Shown here one piece after another: positions 18,562 to 26,599 of a stretch of 64,000 nucleotides of DNA. The stretch comes from an uncultured Pelagibacteraceae bacterium (GTDB lineage Bacteria; Pseudomonadota; Alphaproteobacteria; Pelagibacterales; Pelagibacteraceae). Location of the stretch: NCBI GenBank assembly GCA_902623215.1, contig CACNSS010000002.1, positions 62,001 through 126,000 of the forward strand, in the 5' to 3' direction. Each line of letters opens with the position of its first letter. The stretch's first letter is position 1. A program made the position numbers and the translations under genes. The notes under the pieces were generated by a model. The model searched no databases and was not told where the DNA came from. It saw only the letters and a list, made by a program, of their open reading frames with translations.

Positions 18562-18996
18562 CTAGATAGGTTTAAAAATAACAATAAAAATGATCAAAAT
18601 AAGCAATAATGTGGGAATTTCGTTAATGTATCGATAATATTTAGCAGAATGTTTATTAATATCTACTTTGAATTGCCCCAAAATACTTCCAAGATAAAAA
18701 TGATACAAGGTTAATGAAGTCACAAAAATAAGTTTTAAAATCATCCACTTTTGACCTAGCTGCTGAAAACCTATTTCATGTATAAGTATTAATCCAAATA
18801 TCCAAGAAAGAGACATTGCTGGGGTCATGATGTAAAAAAAAAGTTTTTTTTCCATCACTTTGAATACTTCTGTCACTTGAGGATTGTTATTATTTTCCGA
18901 ATGATAAACAAAAATTCGTGGGAGATACAAAAGTCCTGCCATCCAAGAAATAACTGCTATTAAGTGTAAAGATTTGAAAAGCAAATAGGTATTCAT
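18562..18996 (-). CDS. hemJ: Protoporphyrinogen IX oxidase HemJ
   Basis: The 144-residue integral membrane protein has four predicted helices. HemJ oxidises protoporphyrinogen IX to protoporphyrin IX in bacteria lacking HemG/HemY. The N-terminal signature LFKSLHLIAVISWMAGLLYLPRIFVYH contains the conserved histidine region. Later segments (KLFFYIMTPAMSLSWIFGL, WMILKLIFVTSLTLYHFYLG and the C-terminal RYINEIPTLLLILIIFIVI) match the family layout. It sits three bases after hemH and just upstream of rho, so the window holds the last three steps of heme synthesis from uroporphyrinogen apart from coproporphyrinogen oxidase. Confidence 0.92.
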   Translation of the reverse strand: MNTYLLFKSLHLIAVISWMAGLLYLPRIFVYHSENNNNPQVTEVFKVMEKKLFFYIMTPAMSLSWIFGLILIHEIGFQQLGQKWMILKLIFVTSLTLYHFYLGSILGQFKVDINKHSAKYYRYINEIPTLLLILIIFIVIFKPI

Positions 18997-18999
18997 AAA

Positions 19000-19998
19000 T
19001 TAAAGACTTTTTTGAACTAATGATTTTAGTAAAGCAATATGATCATCATTATCATTTAAACATGGCACCATATCAAAATTTTCTCCACCAGACTCTAAGA
19101 AAGTTTCTTTACCTTGGATAAGAATTTCCTCCAAAGTTTCAACACAGTCTGAGGAAAAGCCAGGGCAAATTGCAAGAACATTTTTTTTACCCTCGTTAGG
19201 CAATTTTTCTAATATTTTATCTGTGTAAGGTTCAAGCCATTTCTGAGGACCAAATCTTGATTGAAAAGTTGTTTTAAGTTCTATGGAATTAAACTTTTCT
19301 GAAATTAGTCTGGTAGTTTTTTGACAATAACAATGATACGGATCTCCTTTATCAAAATATTTCTGTGGTATACCGTGGTAAGACGCCAAAATTAGATCTG
19401 GTTTCCAATTTATTTCTTTTATCTTTTTATTAAGTGAATTTACTAAAGCATCTATATATTGAGGATGAGACTCATAATGTGGAATTATTTTTATAGACGG
19501 TTGCCATCTCATTTTCATGAGTGTTCTATAAACTTCATCACAAACTGTTGCGGTAGTTGCCGCAGCATATTGAGGATACAGTGGTAGTATAACCAAATTT
19601 TCACAACCCTTATCATGTAAATCTTTTATCTTACTTTTAATACTAGGATTTCCGTACCGCATAGCGAAATCTACAATTACATTTTTTTCAGATATTAAAT
19701 TTGATAATTTATTAGCTTGTTGTCGAGTATAATAAAGTAATGGAGAAATGTTTTCTTTTTTCATCCAAATTTCTTTATATGCTTTAGCAGTTTTCGAGGG
19801 TCTCAAGTTTAATATAAAAACGTTTAATATAATTTGCCATAATATAGGATTAACCTCTATTACTCTTCTATCTGATAGAAATTCCTTTAAATATCTTCTA
19901 ATATCTAACCAACCGGTTGAATCTGGCGTTCCTAAATTGATTATCAACACTCCAGTTTTACCAAAGTTAATTTGTGGATGGTTTTTGCTGATTTTCAT
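19000..19998 (-). CDS. hemH: Ferrochelatase
   Basis: The 332-residue enzyme inserts Fe2+ into protoporphyrin IX, the last step of heme synthesis. Family blocks include GVLIINLGTPDS near the N-terminus, FAMRYGNPSI, LPLYPQYAAATTAT and the active-site ASYHGIPQKYFDKGDPYHCYC with its catalytic histidine. The late segment LAICPGFSSDCVETLEE carries the conserved glutamates of the metal path. Length is normal. It lies one base or less after hemE and three bases before hemJ, in a heme operon running away from oriC. Confidence 0.97.
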   Translation of the reverse strand: MKISKNHPQINFGKTGVLIINLGTPDSTGWLDIRRYLKEFLSDRRVIEVNPILWQIILNVFILNLRPSKTAKAYKEIWMKKENISPLLYYTRQQANKLSNLISEKNVIVDFAMRYGNPSIKSKIKDLHDKGCENLVILPLYPQYAAATTATVCDEVYRTLMKMRWQPSIKIIPHYESHPQYIDALVNSLNKKIKEINWKPDLILASYHGIPQKYFDKGDPYHCYCQKTTRLISEKFNSIELKTTFQSRFGPQKWLEPYTDKILEKLPNEGKKNVLAICPGFSSDCVETLEEILIQGKETFLESGGENFDMVPCLNDNDDHIALLKSLVQKSL

Positions 19999-21000
19999 TT
20001 AATAGTCTTTCACCATTTTGACAAGATAGTCCATCATTTTTGGATCGGTTTCAGGTAAAACTCCATGCCCCAAGTTAAATATATAAGGATGGTCTTTAAA
20101 AATTTCTAAATATTTTTTTGCTCCTTTTCTTAAATTATCTTTATCTGTTAATAAAATTTTTGGATCCATTCCTCCTTGAATAGGAATTTTTATATCTTTT
20201 AAAATTTCCTTAGGATCAGCTTCATAATCAATACAAATAGCATCAGGCTTAACGGTTTCACAATAATCTTTATATTTTTTTATACCTTTGGGAAAACATA
20301 TTGTTGGAACATTTAAAGATTTTGTATATTCGACTAACCTTATTGTTGGTTCATATATATAATTAGGCAAATCTTTTTCATCTAACAGGCCGGCCCAACT
20401 GTCAAAAATTTGAATAATTTGTGCACCACTTTCAATTTGATTTCTAATGTGTAATTTTAAGAATTTTTCAATAACTTTTAAAACTTTGTCTATAAAATTT
20501 TTGTCTTTAAAAAAATCACTCTTTAATCCTGACTTTGGAGATTTTTGATTTATCATATAAACTAAAAGTGTCCAAGGGGCACCAACAAAACCTATTGTAT
20601 TTTTGTTTCTTGTAAGATCATTGTTTTTAATCAAGTTAACCAATTTATATACTGGTTGTAATTTATCAATAAAATCGCTTTCATTTATATTTAAGATATT
20701 TTTTAAATTTAAATCTCCTAATATAGGTCCAATTCCTTTTTTAAATTCAACTTTTTGGTTTAAACCATATGGAAGCATTAAAATATCTGAAAAAATTATG
20801 GCAGCGTCTAAATCGAATCTTTTAAGAGGCTGTAGAGTTATTTCAGATGATAATTTTTCATTCAAACATAGTTCTATGAAGTTGGGGTTTTTGGCTCTAA
20901 TTTCTCTGAATTCAGGTAGATATCTACCAGCTTGCCTCATTATCCATATTGGTTTTATAGATGTATCATAATCTCTTAAAACTTTATCAATTTGAGTCAT
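19999..21000 (-). CDS. hemE: Uroporphyrinogen decarboxylase
   Basis: The 333-residue TIM-barrel enzyme decarboxylates uroporphyrinogen III to coproporphyrinogen III. The N-terminal signature is PIWIMRQAGRYLPEFREIR, followed by FSDILMLPYGL and FVGAPWTLLVYMI. The segment IIQIFDSWAGLL and the late FNLGHGVLPETDP complete the active site. Its start codon borders the gene-free block proposed as oriC. hemE next to oriC is a known arrangement in Caulobacter and other alphaproteobacteria. Confidence 0.97.
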   Translation of the reverse strand: MTQIDKVLRDYDTSIKPIWIMRQAGRYLPEFREIRAKNPNFIELCLNEKLSSEITLQPLKRFDLDAAIIFSDILMLPYGLNQKVEFKKGIGPILGDLNLKNILNINESDFIDKLQPVYKLVNLIKNNDLTRNKNTIGFVGAPWTLLVYMINQKSPKSGLKSDFFKDKNFIDKVLKVIEKFLKLHIRNQIESGAQIIQIFDSWAGLLDEKDLPNYIYEPTIRLVEYTKSLNVPTICFPKGIKKYKDYCETVKPDAICIDYEADPKEILKDIKIPIQGGMDPKILLTDKDNLRKGAKKYLEIFKDHPYIFNLGHGVLPETDPKMMDYLVKMVKDY

Positions 21001-21261
21001 ATATAAAATATATACTATAAGATTGTAGTATTATTAGGGAATGTGAATAATGGTAACTATTTTTTATCAACATTTTATCAACCATTTATTCTTAATTTTA
21101 TCATTAATTAATATGTAGTTTATGAATTACTTAATCATTTGTATATTTATTTTCCACTTGATAAAGAATGTGAATAAAACCCTTATTTTACAGGCTATTT
21201 ATTATAAAAATAAATTTGTTTAATTTTATTAAAATATTACAAAGATATTAACTAAATATAC
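21001..21261. other. oriC: Putative chromosomal replication origin (oriC)
   Basis: This 261-base gene-free, very AT-rich block separates the divergently oriented hemE and ppsR genes. Two exact matches to the DnaA-box consensus TTATNCACA occur as TGTGAATAA on the + strand (21042-21050 and 21169-21177). Near-matches TTATCAACA (21064-21072) and TTATCAACC (21075-21083) lie between them. A region of almost pure A/T follows (about 21190-21255) and could be the unwinding element. The flanking order hemE | ppsR-maf-aroE-coaE-dnaQ is the one I recall from the Caulobacter origin. parABS lies about 11 kb away. Confidence 0.75.
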
Positions 21262-22092
21262 ATGACTAATACTTATCAAATTTTTTTGATCTCAGATTCT
21301 ACAGGAGAGACTTTGGATAGAATTTTTTTATCCTTAAAAGCTCAATTTAAAAATATTGATTATAAAGTTAATTCATATTCCTTTACACGAACTGAAAATC
21401 AGATATCAAAAATTCTTAATTTAGCTGAAAAAGAGAAAAATTCTATAATTTTGTATACAATTGTAGATAACAATTTGGCCAAAACTTTAGCTAATGCGTG
21501 TGGTAAAAAAAGAATACCTTGTTTTGGAGTCTTGGGAAGCTTAATATTGAGTTTTTCCAAATTATTTAATCAAAGAGCATCCCATGAACCAAGTGGACAG
21601 CACATTCTAAATGATGAATATTATAATAGAATCGAAGCTATACAGTACACAATGAATCATGATGACGGAAATTTATTAGATGATGCACAAAAATCTGATA
21701 TAATTTTGTTGGGTGTTAGCAGAACAAGTAAAACACCTACATCAATATATTTGGCTAACAAAGGCTATAGAACAGCAAACATACCGCTCGTGAACAAAAA
21801 TTCTATACCAGAATTTTTAAAAAAAAATCCTGAAAACTTTTGCGTTGTTGGTTTAACAACAGAAGCAGAGAGACTGGTTGACATTAGAAAAAATCGAATA
21901 ACTTCTTTGAAAAATAATAAAAATAAAGATTATACAGATCTAGAAAAAATTAAAAAAGAAGTTGATAATGCAAAAGATACCTTCAGAAAATATAAGTGGC
22001 CTATGATAGATGTGACAAGAAAATCAGTCGAGGAAACTGCTGCTTCAGTAATAAAAATTCATAAAATTTTTTCAAACAAAAAAAATGCTTAA
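21262..22092 (+). CDS. ppsR: Pyruvate,phosphate/water dikinase regulatory protein (PSRP, DUF299)
   Basis: The 276-residue bifunctional kinase/pyrophosphorylase switches pyruvate phosphate dikinase or PEP synthase off and on by ADP-dependent phosphorylation. The start YQIFLISDSTGETLDRIFLSLKAQF is the family signature. The later P-loop-like GVSRTSKTPTSIYLANKG and the C-terminal WPMIDVTRKSVEETAASVIK are equally typical. It is the first gene on the right side of oriC, where Caulobacter has the same family. It overlaps maf by eight bases. Which dikinase it controls cannot be seen here. Confidence 0.95.
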   Translation: MTNTYQIFLISDSTGETLDRIFLSLKAQFKNIDYKVNSYSFTRTENQISKILNLAEKEKNSIILYTIVDNNLAKTLANACGKKRIPCFGVLGSLILSFSKLFNQRASHEPSGQHILNDEYYNRIEAIQYTMNHDDGNLLDDAQKSDIILLGVSRTSKTPTSIYLANKGYRTANIPLVNKNSIPEFLKKNPENFCVVGLTTEAERLVDIRKNRITSLKNNKNKDYTDLEKIKKEVDNAKDTFRKYKWPMIDVTRKSVEETAASVIKIHKIFSNKKNA

Positions 22093-22672
22093 AAAAATTA
22101 TTTTGGCTTCAAAAAGTAAGGTTAGAAAAGAAATTTTAGACAAAAACAATATAAAAAGCATTGTTGAACCATCTAACGTTGATGAAGATGTTGTTAAATC
22201 GAGTTTGTTAAATGAAAAAGCAACTCCAGAAACTATTTCAAAAAACTTGGCAGAGTTAAAAGCAAACAAAGTAAGCATGAAGTATCCAGATCAAATAGTT
22301 ATAGGGGCTGACAGTGTTATTGATCTAGAGGGGAAATTGATATCAAAACCCGAAAATAGAGATGAAGCTTTAACAATTTTAAAAATGCTAAATGGTAAAA
22401 TCCATTATCTAATAAGCTCTGTTTGTATATCTAAAAACGGGATGATGATTTGGAATTATACAGATAAAGCCCAACTGACAATGAAGAATTTCACTGAAAA
22501 CCAGTTACTTAACTATTTATCTAAAATAAGTGATGATGCGCTTTATTCATATAACGTTTATCAGATTGAAGGTGAGGGAAAAATGCTGTTTTCCAAAATA
22601 GAAGGTAATGAAAATACTATTATGGGCCTTCCAATAGACAAAATTAGAGATTATTTAAAAAGTTATGAATAA
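22085..22672 (+). CDS. maf: Maf-like nucleotide pyrophosphatase
   Basis: The 195-residue protein is a Maf-family NTP pyrophosphatase. Such enzymes hydrolyse non-canonical or methylated nucleotides, or dTTP/UTP, and slow division when overproduced. The N-terminal signature is IILASKSKVRKEIL, followed by VIGADSVIDLEGKLISKP, and the catalytic aspartate region is visible there. The C-terminal YNVYQIEGEGKMLFSKIEGNENTIMGLP matches the family. Which Maf subclass (YhdE or YceF) is not certain. It overlaps ppsR by 8 bases and aroE by 8 bases in a tight operon. Confidence 0.92.
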   Translation: MLKKIILASKSKVRKEILDKNNIKSIVEPSNVDEDVVKSSLLNEKATPETISKNLAELKANKVSMKYPDQIVIGADSVIDLEGKLISKPENRDEALTILKMLNGKIHYLISSVCISKNGMMIWNYTDKAQLTMKNFTENQLLNYLSKISDDALYSYNVYQIEGEGKMLFSKIEGNENTIMGLPIDKIRDYLKSYE

Positions 22673-23459
22673 ATATTTAGTCATTGGTAATCCGATAGAT
22701 CACTCTTTATCTCCTGCACTTCATAACCATTGGCTAAAAGAAAATAATATCAATGCCACATATGATAAAATTAAACTTGAGGATCATGAAATTAAAAATT
22801 TTATCCAAAATATTAAAGAACAAAAAGTAGCTGGTTGTAACGTAACTGTACCTTTTAAAAAAACAGTTATTCCTTTTTTGGATAAATTAAGCCCAGAGGC
22901 AGACCAAACTCAATCAGTAAATACAATTACATTTGATAATGGTGTTTTAGTTGGACATAATACAGACATAGCTGGTTTTGATGCTGCAATAAAAAAATTA
23001 AATTTTAGTTTAAAGAGAAAGAGAGTTTTAATTTTAGGTGCTGGCGGTGTAGTTTCTTCAATAATTCTTGCTTTAAAAAATATGCAGGTTCAAGAGATAA
23101 CAATAAGCAATAGGACAAGAGAGAAGGCAGAGAGTTTGAGAGTTTTATTTAATAATCTTAAAGTTTTAGAATGGGGAAAATTAATCGATTTTGATATGGT
23201 AATCAATGCTACAAGCCTTGGTTTAAATAACGAAAAAATTAATTTAGATTTTACAAGTTTAGGAAAAAATAAATTATTTTATGACGTAATTTATAATCCT
23301 CACGAAACCCACTTTTTGAAATTGGGTAAACAATCGGGAAACATGACAGAAAATGGAAAAACCATGTTTGTTTATCAGGCCCTAGAGGCATTTAAATTAT
23401 GGCACAAAATAGAACCAAAAATTAATCAAGAGACATTAAAGATTTTGGATAATGATTAA
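22665..23459 (+). CDS. aroE: Shikimate dehydrogenase
   Basis: The 264-residue NADP-dependent enzyme reduces 3-dehydroshikimate to shikimate in aromatic amino-acid synthesis. Substrate-binding residues are in GNPIDHSLSPALHNHWLKENN and GCNVTVPFKKTVIPFLD. The catalytic lysine lies in VPFKK. The NADP-binding loop is VLILGAGGVVSSIILAL, with NRTREKAE providing the phosphate-binding arginine. NATSLGL and ENGKTMFVYQALEAFKLW finish the family pattern. Overlaps at both ends show it is translated in the maf-aroE-coaE-dnaQ operon. Confidence 0.97.
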   Translation: MNKYLVIGNPIDHSLSPALHNHWLKENNINATYDKIKLEDHEIKNFIQNIKEQKVAGCNVTVPFKKTVIPFLDKLSPEADQTQSVNTITFDNGVLVGHNTDIAGFDAAIKKLNFSLKRKRVLILGAGGVVSSIILALKNMQVQEITISNRTREKAESLRVLFNNLKVLEWGKLIDFDMVINATSLGLNNEKINLDFTSLGKNKLFYDVIYNPHETHFLKLGKQSGNMTENGKTMFVYQALEAFKLWHKIEPKINQETLKILDND

Positions 23460-24021
23460 AATTGGAATTTTAGGTGACATAGGATCTGGAAAAAGTATTG
23501 TTGCAAAGTCATTCGGTTATCCAGTATTTAATGCGGATAATGAGGTGGTTAAAATATATAAAAAAAACAAAATTTGTTTTATAAAATTAAAAAAACTATT
23601 ACCAAAATATATTAAGACATTTCCAATAGACAAAACAGAATTAACGAGTGCAATTTTAAGTAATAAAAATAATATTAAAAAAATCACTAAAGTAGTTCAC
23701 CCAATTGTTAGAAAAAAATTAAATTTGTTCCTTTTAAAAAATAAAAAAAGAAAGCTAGTTATTTTAGATATTCCTTTATTATTAGAGAATAAAATAAAAA
23801 TTAAAGATACAATTTTAGTTTTTGTTGAAGCAAAGAAATCAGATATTTTGAAAAGGCTAAGCAAGAGAAAGAGTTTCAACAATAGAATATTAAAAAGATT
23901 GAAAGAAATTCAACTACCGCTTGATTATAAAAAAAGGAAGTCTAGATATGTAATAAAGAATTATCATACAAAAAAGTTTGTTAGAAAAAGTGTAAAAAAT
24001 CTTTTAAAAAAGATCTTATAA
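23452..24021 (+). CDS. coaE: Dephospho-CoA kinase
   Basis: The 189-residue P-loop kinase catalyses the last step of coenzyme A synthesis. Walker A is GDIGSGKSIVAKSFG at residues 7-21. The downstream blocks VFNADNEVVKIYKK, KVVHPIVRKKL and LVILDIPLLLENK match CoaE. The protein is very lysine-rich and its C-terminal lid is somewhat divergent, but RLSKRKSF supplies the expected arginine-rich segment. It overlaps aroE by eight bases and its stop shares a base with the dnaQ start. Confidence 0.93.
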   Translation: MIKIGILGDIGSGKSIVAKSFGYPVFNADNEVVKIYKKNKICFIKLKKLLPKYIKTFPIDKTELTSAILSNKNNIKKITKVVHPIVRKKLNLFLLKNKKRKLVILDIPLLLENKIKIKDTILVFVEAKKSDILKRLSKRKSFNNRILKRLKEIQLPLDYKKRKSRYVIKNYHTKKFVRKSVKNLLKKIL

Positions 24022-24683
24022 TGAAAGAAATTGTTTTAGACACCGAGACCACTGGTATTTCTGTAAAAGAGGGCCATAGAATTGTTGAGATTGGTTGTAT
24101 CGAACTTGATAATTTAGTTCCCACAAAAAATAAATTTCATTGTTATTTAAATCCAGATAGAAAAGTTTCTCAAAAAGCCTTTGAGGTCCATGGTTACAGT
24201 GATGATTTTTTATCAAAGCAAAAGAAATTTTTAGAAATCGCAGATGAATTTTTAGAATTTATTAAAAATAAAAAGATCATTATACATAATGCAGAATTCG
24301 ATTTATCTCATTTAAATAATGAATTAAAAATCATAGGTAAAAAAGAAATTAATAATGAGATAATAGACACATTAATTTTAGCACGAGATAAATTTCCAGG
24401 ATCGCCCTCAAATTTAGATGCATTATGCAAAAGATATAGAATTGATAATTCAAGAAGAGTGAAACATACAGCTTTAGTTGATTGCGATTTATTAGCTAAA
24501 GTTTATATTAATTTGATAGATCAGAAAGAACCTACATTAAATTTTAGTATCGAAGAAAAAGCTTCTAAACAATCTGTTAATGAAAAAATAAATTATTTTA
24601 AAAAAGTAATTTTACCAACGAAAGAGGAATTACAAAAACATAATGATTTTTTAAAATCACATCTTAAAAAAAATTTTTTTTAA
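24021..24683 (+). CDS. dnaQ: DNA polymerase III subunit epsilon
   Basis: The 220-residue 3'-5' proofreading exonuclease of the replicative polymerase carries the DEDDh active site. ExoI is VLDTETTGISVKEGHRIVEIG. ExoII is IIIHNAEFDLSHL. ExoIII is KHTALVDCDLLAKVY with the catalytic histidine. The C-terminal tail, which binds the polymerase alpha subunit, is short and lysine-rich. It ends the operon that starts beside oriC and converges on secB with a four-base overlap. Confidence 0.97.
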   Translation: MKEIVLDTETTGISVKEGHRIVEIGCIELDNLVPTKNKFHCYLNPDRKVSQKAFEVHGYSDDFLSKQKKFLEIADEFLEFIKNKKIIIHNAEFDLSHLNNELKIIGKKEINNEIIDTLILARDKFPGSPSNLDALCKRYRIDNSRRVKHTALVDCDLLAKVYINLIDQKEPTLNFSIEEKASKQSVNEKINYFKKVILPTKEELQKHNDFLKSHLKKNFF

Positions 24684-25102
24684 TTAATATTTTGTTTGTA
24701 TAAATCCTCAAAATCTATTTCTTTTTCAATTTTGATTGCAGGGTATCCAGAGTTATGAAGTAAATTTATTAATGTTTTCTCTACATCAGGGAAAATTTCT
24801 TTTTGAACATCTACAAGGACTATTTTTTCTAAAATCTTTTTATCTTTAAGATTTTCATCGATCTGCACAATAGATGAATAAATAAATTCAAAAATTGATT
24901 TTTTGGTGCCTTCGTTTTTATCATAAAATCTTATGGCAGTATTCACCTCTATTAATCTACTTTTGATTGCTTTTGAATTTATATCAATACCCAACTGATA
25001 TTGAGAAATATGATCCTTCACATACATGTATGTTTCAACATCAGGTGTCTCACTAGACATATCTTTGATAAATTTTGCTAAAATTTTATAATTTTTTGTC
25101 AT
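24680..25102 (-). CDS. secB: Protein-export chaperone SecB
   Basis: The 140-residue protein fits SecB, the tetrameric chaperone that keeps precursors unfolded and hands them to SecA. The N-terminal region KILAKFIKDMSSETPDVETYM corresponds to the alphaproteobacterial SecB start (..KDLSFEnP). The central beta-sheet strand IYSSIVQIDENL is recognisable. The sequence is clearly divergent: the usual C-terminal FAPIDF segment is absent and INLLHNSGYPAIKIEKEIDFEDLY is present instead. dnaQ followed by convergent secB and then fxsA is the alphaproteobacterial order, which strengthens the call. Confidence 0.85.
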   Translation of the reverse strand: MTKNYKILAKFIKDMSSETPDVETYMYVKDHISQYQLGIDINSKAIKSRLIEVNTAIRFYDKNEGTKKSIFEFIYSSIVQIDENLKDKKILEKIVLVDVQKEIFPDVEKTLINLLHNSGYPAIKIEKEIDFEDLYKQNIN

Positions 25103-25511
25103 CTTCTTTTTCTATATCTTCATACTCACCATCAATGAAATTTTCATCTTTTTTTGTTTTAACTTTAAACTTAGATGAAAAGTTTTTTAAAATTAGTTTT
25201 CTTGTTAGCGGAAATATTAGAAGAAAACCAATGACGTCTGTCATAAAGCCAGGAATGATTAATAATACAGCTGCAAAAGCTATTATCGCACCTGATATAA
25301 TTTCATAAGCAGGTAATTCATTTTTTACTAATTGAATAAAACCAGACTTCAAAGTGTTTAAACCCTCATATCTTGCATAAATTATTCCAATAATTGCTGT
25401 AATAAATATTAATGAGATAGTATTAAATGCTCCAATTTGAGACCCAATTTTTATAAATAAGTAAATTTCAATAATTGGTACTAGAATTATGGCTATTAGG
25501 ACTGAGTTCAT
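25086..25511 (-). CDS. fxsA: FxsA family membrane protein
   Basis: The 141-residue protein has FxsA-type transmembrane segments: LIAIILVPIIEIYLFIKIGSQIG, ISLIFITAIIGIIYARYEG and a long third segment IISGAIIAFAAVLLIIPGFMTDVIGFLLIF. The GxxxxxP-G-F-x-(T/S)-D motif within the last is the family signature. In E. coli FxsA suppresses F-exclusion of phage T7, but its normal role is unclear. The C-terminal ~30 residues are charged and cytoplasmic. It lies upstream of secB, overlapping it by 17 bases, and is divergent from the Tim44-like gene. Confidence 0.92.
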   Translation of the reverse strand: MNSVLIAIILVPIIEIYLFIKIGSQIGAFNTISLIFITAIIGIIYARYEGLNTLKSGFIQLVKNELPAYEIISGAIIAFAAVLLIIPGFMTDVIGFLLIFPLTRKLILKNFSSKFKVKTKKDENFIDGEYEDIEKEDDKKL

Positions 25512-25568
25512 TTGTCTTTAATTTAATTGCTAGTTGAAATTATTCAACTTAGTAATTACTATCAAAGA

Positions 25569-26165
25569 ATGAATTATAGTTTCGAATATATAGATATTAT
25601 CCTACTAGCCATGATAGCGGGCTTTATCTTCTTGAGATTAAGAGGAATTCTGGGAAAAAGGTCAGGTTTTGAAGGTAAAGTTAATCCACAATTTGAAAAT
25701 ATTCTAAAAAAAGCCCAGGCAGAAAATATAGTTAAGATTAAAGAAAACTTTGACGAAGAGGCTCAAAGAGAATTTTTACAAGGTGCAAAAATTGCTTATG
25801 AAACTATAATTACCGATTTTAGCGACCAAGATAATAAGATTACTAATAGTAAACCATTGTTGAGTGAAAAAATTTATTCTCAATTTAAAACTGCTTTAGT
25901 TGACAGAAGTAAAAGGGGGCATTTTGCTGAAATTACATTTATTGGTATCAATTCAGCGAAAATAAAAGAACATAATAAAATTGGCTCTATTCTTAGAGTA
26001 ACAGTAGATTTTGTTGCTGAAGTAATAACATGCATAAAAGATAAAGAGAAAAAAATAATTTCAGGTGATCCAGAGACAATTAAAAAAATTTACGATACTT
26101 GGGTATTCTCAAGAGATACAAAATCAAACAATCCCAACTGGCAACTTGTTGATACTCTAACCTAA
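25569..26165 (+). CDS. Tim44/TimA-like domain protein
   Basis: About 198 residues with an N-terminal membrane anchor (IDIILLAMIAGFIFLRLRGILG, then the conserved KRSGFEG), followed by a Tim44-like domain. That domain contains FLQGAKIAYETIITDF, SQFKTALVDRSKRGHFAEITFIG and a C-terminal DTWVFSRDTKSNNPNWQLVDT. This Tim44-like/TimA family is standard in alphaproteobacteria and is related to mitochondrial Tim44, a protein-import motor subunit. The bacterial role is thought to be membrane-linked but is not settled. The ORF track begins at a TTG; I prefer the ATG at 25569, which starts just before the anchor. Confidence 0.9.
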   Translation: MNYSFEYIDIILLAMIAGFIFLRLRGILGKRSGFEGKVNPQFENILKKAQAENIVKIKENFDEEAQREFLQGAKIAYETIITDFSDQDNKITNSKPLLSEKIYSQFKTALVDRSKRGHFAEITFIGINSAKIKEHNKIGSILRVTVDFVAEVITCIKDKEKKIISGDPETIKKIYDTWVFSRDTKSNNPNWQLVDTLT

Positions 26166-26573
26166 TTGAATAGTAATATTTCAGATAAAGATAAAAAAGA
26201 TTGGGAAAATTTTTTATCTAAAAATGATCCTTTACCAAATAAAGATTTAGTTAATAAAAAAAAATATACTCATGACAAAAAATATTATGACTTTCATGGC
26301 TTTTCTTTGGATGATGCGAACAAAACAATACACAAGCTAATTAAAGATTCTTACAAAAACGGGATAAGAAAATTGGTAATTGTGACAGGAAAAGGCATTC
26401 ATTCAGATAATGAAAAAAATCCTTACTCATCTAAAGATTTTGGTATCTTAAAATATTCTTTGCCCGAATACATAAAGAATCATTCAGAATTGATGGAATT
26501 GATTAATGAAATAAAAGATGCAGATATTGAAGATGGGGGAAGTGGTGCGTTTTATATTTTTTTGAAAAAATAA
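26166..26573 (+). CDS. Smr domain protein
   Basis: The 135-residue protein contains a Smr (MutS2 C-terminal-like) domain of about 90 residues. Its opening YYDFHGFSLDDANKTIHKLI carries the D-h-H-G motif, and the middle IRKLVIVTGKGIHSDNE carries the TGxG motif. Smr domains are nucleases or RNA/DNA-binding modules, some acting in ribosome rescue. Translation probably begins at the TTG that directly follows the stop codon of the Tim44-like gene. The protein ends in GGSGAFYIFLKK, the typical Smr C-terminus. It converges on hslU. Confidence 0.9.
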   Translation: MNSNISDKDKKDWENFLSKNDPLPNKDLVNKKKYTHDKKYYDFHGFSLDDANKTIHKLIKDSYKNGIRKLVIVTGKGIHSDNEKNPYSSKDFGILKYSLPEYIKNHSELMELINEIKDADIEDGGSGAFYIFLKK

Positions 26574-26599
26574 CTTAAAATAATGACTATTTTAGGTAA

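Noticed and set aside
21090-21260. Possible CtrA boxes (TTAA-N7-TTAA) in the origin region
   Set aside because: TTAA pairs exist but with 8- or 5-base spacers. In such AT-rich DNA they are expected by chance.
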